DNA of 64,000 nt from Nautilus pompilius. Taxonomy: Eukaryota; Mollusca; Cephalopoda; Nautilida; Nautilidae. Shown here piece after piece: positions 58,222 to 64,000 of the stretch. The notes under the pieces were generated by a model. It did not search any database. It worked only from the letters and a program-made list of their open reading frames with translations, and was not told where the DNA came from. Where the stretch lies: assembly GCA_018389105.1 (NCBI GenBank), contig JACATO010001735.1, positions 124,001-188,000 of the forward strand, in the 5' to 3' direction. Each line of letters opens with the position of its first letter. Position 1 is the first letter of the stretch. The position numbers were made by a program, and so were the translations under genes.

Positions 58222-59267
58222 ATAAAGAGAATAATGCTAGAAAGATCATGCAGAATTTTAAAAAAATGCTGGGTACTTCTCCCACACATTAAAAACCTAA
58301 CCTTTATTTTTTTTTTTTCTATTCCTACCTGTTAACTGATACTATCAACTCCCCCACCAAAAAATCTGAACCAGCATTCCTTAGGGGAAAAGCATCACTT
58401 TGGAATTTGACAATTTTACCCCTATTGGATTGCATGTTGTGGGGTGGGGGGCAGCTTCATCCCTTCAAAAATTCACCACCCATGAAATTCCTACTTTTAC
58501 TGGTTTGACTTCATTCATCCTGGGCCAGTCCTCGTTGTTGGCACTTTGCAAACTTAGAGTGAAATCTGTGGCAGGCAGTTTCCACATCAAGTACAAATAC
58601 AAATAGATAGATAAATTCAGAATTTTAAAAAATAAAAAAAATGTATTTTTTTTTTACTTATGACAAGAGAGAGAGAGAGAGACGCGATAACAAAATGAAA
58701 TCAAGCTTCTCCAGGTAAGTCTCATCTATTTATTTAAAATGATGTTGGGAGAGGATGGCTTTATTGTTTAAAAGACTAACTGTTTCAGGATGGCATCATT
58801 TCCTGAAAGAAATATGCTGAAAATGTATTTGTGTTCTTGGTAGGAGTTTGGCTTTCGAATTCTTTGGAAATGTGTTGATTTAGAAGAAGAAGAAGAAAAC
58901 ACCACATTGTGTTCTGGGGACGTTTAAGTGAAACAGGAAGGAGGTGGGGGAGGGGACACGTTTACGGTGATGCTATTTTAGACTGGTTTTCTCTCAGTGT
59001 CTCTAGTAGAATGCCTTTCATCTACAATTTCCCCGCATAAGAGAAATAACTCAAGCCTCCCCTCGCTAAATAATTTGTCAAAATTAAATTAAATGACAAT
59101 TTCTGGAAAGCGGCTTCCCACACTTTCGTACGTGGATTATGAGTTGTCTCCCTTGTGTTTGCAGTAATTCCCTCAGAATCTGATTTTTAGAGTGCTCACG
59201 AAAGGAGATTATTCGTGCATTAAATCCCTGAAGAATTGCAGATTATTTTAATAGGCCCAATTTGATA
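58222..59267. other. AT-rich non-coding DNA
   Basis: No gene was recognised. T runs, a GA run (58,667-58,681) and a GAA run (58,884-58,898) are present. Confidence 0.4.
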
Positions 59268-59360
59268 TACAGGTGCATCTCAGATAATTAGAATATCGTG
59301 GAAGAGTTCAATATTTTTTGTCAGTTATTTCAGAAAGTGAAAATCGTGTACTGTATACGG
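59268..59360 (+). mobile_element. Terminal sequence of a Tc1/mariner-type element
   Basis: TACAGGTGCATCTCAGATAA, followed by TTAGAATATCGTGGAAGAGT, matches from memory the terminal inverted repeat of a Tc1/mariner group common in fishes and other animals (CAGGTGCATCTCAATAAATTAGAATATCGTGG type). It begins at a TA dinucleotide, the target of this superfamily. Further similarity (TTATTTCAGAAAGTGAAA) extends to about 59,350. No matching inverted end was seen downstream, so this is a one-ended fragment or a decayed copy. Confidence 0.65.
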
Positions 59361-61455
59361 CAGTGGTGGTTATATCTCTACTGTTAATGAATTGGTTTCC
59401 GGGTGAGAATTGGTAATAACAGATTGTCAAAAGTACACAAGAAATTAAGTGGATATTTTTTTATGGCAGCACCTTTGGACACCTGAGTGCAATCTTCATT
59501 TGTTTTTGTTGTTTATTTTTAAAAAAAAAAAACTTTAAAAACATGAATAGAAAAAGTAGACAGAATCCATGTTAATACTGCACAACTATACGTGGTCGAG
59601 CACTGTAGCACTGCAACTTTTCATACCTAAATTTGGAGAAAGAACAGTTCTTAATGGGTTTATTTGTTATTTGTATTGTTTTCCTTTGTAAAGTTGTTAC
59701 CTAGGTATCTGTGATTAACTGAGAGCAGTGCTCCAATCTTTGGAGGAAAGAATTTCCAACCTTATTAAGCAGTTTAGGGTGAATATACAGTAGAGTGGCT
59801 GACGCAACGCAGATGAAGGCGGGGTGAAGAGACAGACAGACAGGAGATGATTTTCTGTTCACACTTCAATGTATGATATAAGCACTGTATGCACTGGTGG
59901 GAAAAGGATGAACGTGATTACTCCTGTCTCATTTCTGGTATGCACTGATTGTTTCCTGTAGCTAATCCAGTAAACTAGATGACCTTTTACCAGGTAAACA
60001 TATGAGAACTAGATATAATTATGTTTACACTGTTGCTTAGCATTGCTGCCATGCTATCTCATAATTGTGCAACATTTTTACAGTATCCATTCAGGATGAA
60101 ACCTGGTGAAATATTTCATCATCTTTCACTACTTTCAGAATGAAATCATGAAGAAAAAATTTTAAAAAATAAACTTATTAAAGCCATTTTATCAATGGTG
60201 TCTTATGCGCAATTACGACTCTCAAGATGTTATTCATGGTTGTCTTGACAAAAGCTGTGGGGTCACCCATACAAGGTTGGAACATATTGAAAGTTAAATT
60301 TACTGACATCCCTAAACTAATCGTTTGGCTATCTTTTATAAATTTGAGGTCATAACGCATGTCATGTGATCTGCTAGTGAGATATGAACTGTGTGAGTGT
60401 CCTGCAAAACTATTCAGCAACAATCGTTGAAATACTGAAGAGACTTTGTGATTTACTGGGAATTTGAAAGTTGGAGATGTTGGCATCTGTTTTGTTCCTT
60501 ACTACAGCGGGGACACGGACTGGCAGTGAGCCATCAGTATCCGGTCAGGAATAGGTTCTGGGCAGATAGACCTCTCACTGGCAGGAGACGATGCTGCTGT
60601 ATGGATCACAAGAACACCAGACAAGACAGCATTGTTCTACACCTTGTTAGCCTACCTCCTACATATTGTTCGTGATTTTGAAATAGTCTTAACCAAAGTT
60701 AAAATTGAATTTTGGGTAAATAGATGACAGTTTTCAGGAAAAATGGAACTAGTTTACTGAAAATTTTGGTTGGCTGATCTGATTCTCAAGAAATTGCATC
60801 TAATAAAGCTTTTTTTTTTTTTTTTTTTTTGCAACTTGCGATGTGTTTACACGTCTCATGGTGTAAAGGCGATGCAATCTTAGGCAGAGAGATGCTGTGA
60901 CACCATTGGCTGATGTAGGTCATGTGACAAACAGGGGAAGATTATCATATTATCCAATATTTTATTTATATTAAAAATAAAAAAAAAATTGGACATTTTA
61001 TTTCAAAAGATTATATATATATATTATGCTATGTTTGCATGCACATACAAAGTAGATATAGGTTATGTTATTGAGATTTCATGTAATATCAGAATGAATA
61101 TAGTTTATCATATTTATTAAGGTACTGTATATCATCTTTAATATTTGTAATGTTTTGTTTTCAATAATACCAAATTTGAAATTATTTATATAGTGAAATG
61201 ATTTTAATTCCAAAAATTTAAAGGAAATGTACTTAACTGTCTGGCAAAATGCTACTGCTTATTAGCTGAAAATATTCATTGACCAAAATGGTGCTTACCA
61301 ATTGTTTTTTGGCGAAGAGAGAGTGCGTGTGCAGGTGTGACTTCTCACCATTGCTTAACTGGTCAACAAAACTATTATAAAAAAAGATTGTTCTTAGTTT
61401 TTATTAATAATTAAACCTAACTAATATCATCATCAGGTCAGGGGAGACCAAGCTG
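59361..61455. other. AT-rich non-coding DNA
   Basis: No gene was recognised. A T22 run lies at 60,811-60,832 and a TA stretch near 61,013-61,026. A 102-codon minus frame at 60,178-60,486 has no known domain. Confidence 0.4.
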
Positions 61456-61461
61456 GCTTTG

Positions 61462-61842
61462 TTAATTGAGCTCTCGGTCATGCGGTATGACAGTAAATGA
61501 AAGGAAAAGGGCAAAGCATGAGAAATAATGACGGGAAGTGATTCTTCCTCCCAACTCCCCGGTTTGGTTGGTGGTGAGGAATGGAAGGGGTTGCTGTGCT
61601 AGAAACCCTTGGTTTTTCCATCTAGACAGTGCAAAACAGCATTGGAATGCCTGAGAAAAAAGTGGTAAAGGGGCATCAAGGCAGCCACGACTTCGAAAGT
61701 TCCTGCATGAAGAGGGGGCGTATCGTCTAGCTAAGCTGGCCATGGGGGGGGGGCTGATGGCTGGCCCCCTGCTATCCCAGAAGGTACTGCGAACGATGGG
61801 CAGAAACCTACCTGAAGGACAACAGCCGAGGGGGTCCATCAC
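61462..61842 (-). other. Open frame of 126 codons, unrecognised
   Basis: This is the only sizeable complex open frame in the last 5 kb. The predicted product contains SLARRYAPSSCRNFRSRGCL and NQTGELGGRITSRHYFSCF and ends in IPHDRELN. The GC content of this stretch is higher than its surroundings, which suggests an inserted repeat rather than a host exon. No family was recognised and no splice sites support it. Confidence 0.25.
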
Positions 61843-64000
61843 AAGCGCTCTGTGTGTGTGTGTGTGTTTGAGTGTCTGCTCATATTTTCAACCTTGCTTA
61901 GTAGTTTCTAGAAGCGATCATTAACAAAATCCCTTTTGAAACCGTAAAAGAAAACAAGTATGTCTTCAGTAAACGTATTTCACTCGAACAAGTGTTTTTT
62001 CTTCGCATACTTTATCATCGTTATTAACACTCGCAAGCCGGACAAACGCAGGTGTGTATGCACCAGCGAATGAATTCAGGTAAACCATCAGCTTTAACCA
62101 GATCCAAAGAAAGTATGCAGATCACACGTCTCTCTGCCGTCGTATATTCCTTTTAAAGCTGAACTCACCTACCCAAGTTTTTTTTTCCTTCTTTAAAATG
62201 ATTTTACATTTGTTATAACTCCATTTCAAAGACGTTAGCCATCGGTTTGCTAGTCTGCTGGATTTTGGAGAGCATTACTCTTATCTTTTTAGTCATCAAA
62301 TCAGGTAAAAGTGACAAAATCCGTGAGCTTTCATTCTACACCCCCCAAAAAATGATGCTGTATTTACCGGCAACAGACTCTGGAATCTTTACCAGAATTC
62401 TCTCTTTGAAGAAGTTTGTTTGTTTTGATAAAAAAGTAGTGAAATACCACCTTGTGATGGATGAAAGCTCTTCTCAACATTCTCTTTACTGAGTGCCATT
62501 TTAGATTATGTTTAACAGATATTTATGCAACATTTAATGTCATGTAAGCACAGGGCGAGCATAATAATTTATAAGGTTTCTGTCTTACCTACTTCCATTG
62601 TGCATGTGTGTGTGTGTATATATTTTAATCATATTGCTACTGATTAACTTTTGTTATTTTGCCTTGTGAAGAAGTTCAGATTATTAAGAGTGGACCCTAG
62701 TTTTTTTTTTTTTTTTTTTTAAAAATTGCAGTTTAATCTTGATTCAAAGGAGGAGGGGTGGTTGTTGTTGTTTTTCCAGTTAAATTTTGCTAATTATCTC
62801 CCTTGAGATTCTATGTAACATGGCTGTTTTTAAAAATGCTAAATCCTGAAGGAATCACTTGAAAGTTGGAAAAAAAAAAGCTTCTCAAATGTATGTATGT
62901 TGAGACTGATTTTGAGGTTTTTACAATTTTTTTTCACTTAAAGTAAAACCATTCAACCTCATTTATTTTATGTCCTCTTTCGTTTGTCCCTGAAATCTTT
63001 TTTTTTTTTAATTTAATAAAGAAAGTCGAAGTTCCCATATGATTCTCTGCAGTTCATCCAAGATAAATCTTTGATAAAGACTTCCTTTAAATGATTTGTA
63101 CTATTTATATTTTTAGTCAACACATTGCATTAGTTGGTTTCTTGTTTAATGGGCATTCTTGAGTAATTTTTTTCTTCATTAAGTTAATTAAATTTAGTTA
63201 TCCTAACTAATTTGATAGCCCAGGCTTGCAGTCTGGTTGGGTTACTTGGGCATTTTTTCTTTGAACCAGGATGTTGGAATTGTATTAATCATATTTGAAT
63301 TTCTCATGTGACTTCACTAAGATAATAATTTTTATTTACATAGGTAAGCACCTATCCACTTTCTCTTAACCCTCAAATACTGAAGATGGGGTTTCACATA
63401 CAGAGTCTGTAGCTTGGGATTAAAACAGTGCAGTTCACCAGTTCTCATTTTCGACCACTCTCCCCTCTTCACCAACAGTTTCAATTACACATGTACTCTG
63501 ATCTTCCTGTAGACCTACAGCTGACAAGGGTTTTTCTAAAACTAGGATAGAGCTGAAAAATATCTATATAAATTACCTACACTGAACCAGCTTACAGATC
63601 TCTGGTCAACATTACTTTTCTGCTTTTAACCTTAAACCTGACTCTGGTATATTCTATATATATATATTTTTTAAATTCTTAATGATTATGCATTAGAATA
63701 CTTCACTTTAAAAAAAAGAACTTTCTAAGTCAGAGTAACCAGAGATTCTCTGTCTCGCATGCATGCTTTATATCTTTTAAATAGTTAACTCTATAAATGT
63801 TTATTATGAGAATTTGTAGAGTCATGGGTGGAGATTAAAATATTTTCAATTAAAACTTTGTAGCCTATAACTTTAGTTTGCCACATAAATAAATAACTTT
63901 TTCCATCTCTTTTATGCTGGACACCTACAAATCATTCTAGGCATGAGTTACATACCTCAGATAAATGTTTTGTTACTATTTTATACCAGATGTATTTAAT
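61843..64000. other. AT-rich non-coding DNA
   Basis: No coding region was recognised. T and A runs, a (GT)n at 61,852-61,867 and another near 62,606-62,618, and a TTG run near 62,761-62,772 are present. Composition fits intron. Confidence 0.45.

Noticed and set aside
1-64000. CRISPR arrays, bacterial operons and riboswitches
   Set aside because: The tandem arrays have no unique spacers of constant length, and the sequence is clearly eukaryotic.

Overview
This is a stretch of animal nuclear DNA with no bacterial-style gene layout. It holds decayed DNA transposons, tRNA-derived SINEs, a LINE remnant, minisatellites and much simple-sequence DNA. The tRNA-headed SINEs with (CAA)n tails, piggyBac, Tigger and Tc1 relics and dense GA/CT, ATT and GT microsatellites suggest a marine invertebrate. 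A mollusc, perhaps a gastropod, is favoured, but this is inference. No virus-like element was recognised.

Layout. Positions 1-12,700 are AT-rich and look CpG-poor. They carry a broken piggyBac copy (minus, about 1.84-3.41 kb), a sushi-domain exon fragment (plus, 6.74-6.84 kb), a good candidate terminal coding exon with a poly(A) signal (plus, 9.24-9.53 kb), a dead Tigger/pogo transposase (minus, 9.90-11.16 kb) and a tRNA-like inverted module (12.26-12.38 kb). Positions 12,700-49,500 are GC- and CpG-rich and mostly non-coding, with homopolymer runs and microsatellites. They carry a full-length SINE (14.08 kb), a tandem duplication (16.4-16.73 kb), several tRNA-like relics, candidate core promoters, a 69-bp minisatellite (40.64-41.10 kb), a Tc1-like element (minus, 41.3-42.6 kb) and a cluster of four CACGTG boxes (48.55-49.16 kb). 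Positions 49,500-64,000 return to AT-rich, CpG-poor sequence. They carry a LINE remnant, a second Tc1-like fragment, a second SINE copy, a candidate first coding exon (minus, 56.57-56.74 kb), a pair of RFX X-box-like sites and one end of a Tc1/mariner element of a type known from many animals.

The most striking pattern is a family of tandem arrays built on a CRE/ATF palindrome (TGACGTCA) set in GA/CT repeats. It occurs at four places, in both orientations: 22.75-23.43, 35.93-36.25, 43.56-43.72 and 52.47-53.94 kb. The first three keep CpG-containing TGACG cores and lie in the CpG-rich zone. The fourth, with about 47 units, carries TGACATCA almost throughout and lies in the CpG-poor zone. This fits germline CpG decay dividing the window into compartments.

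No complete host gene could be reconstructed. Host coding evidence is limited to short exon candidates, and these need RNA or orthologue support.
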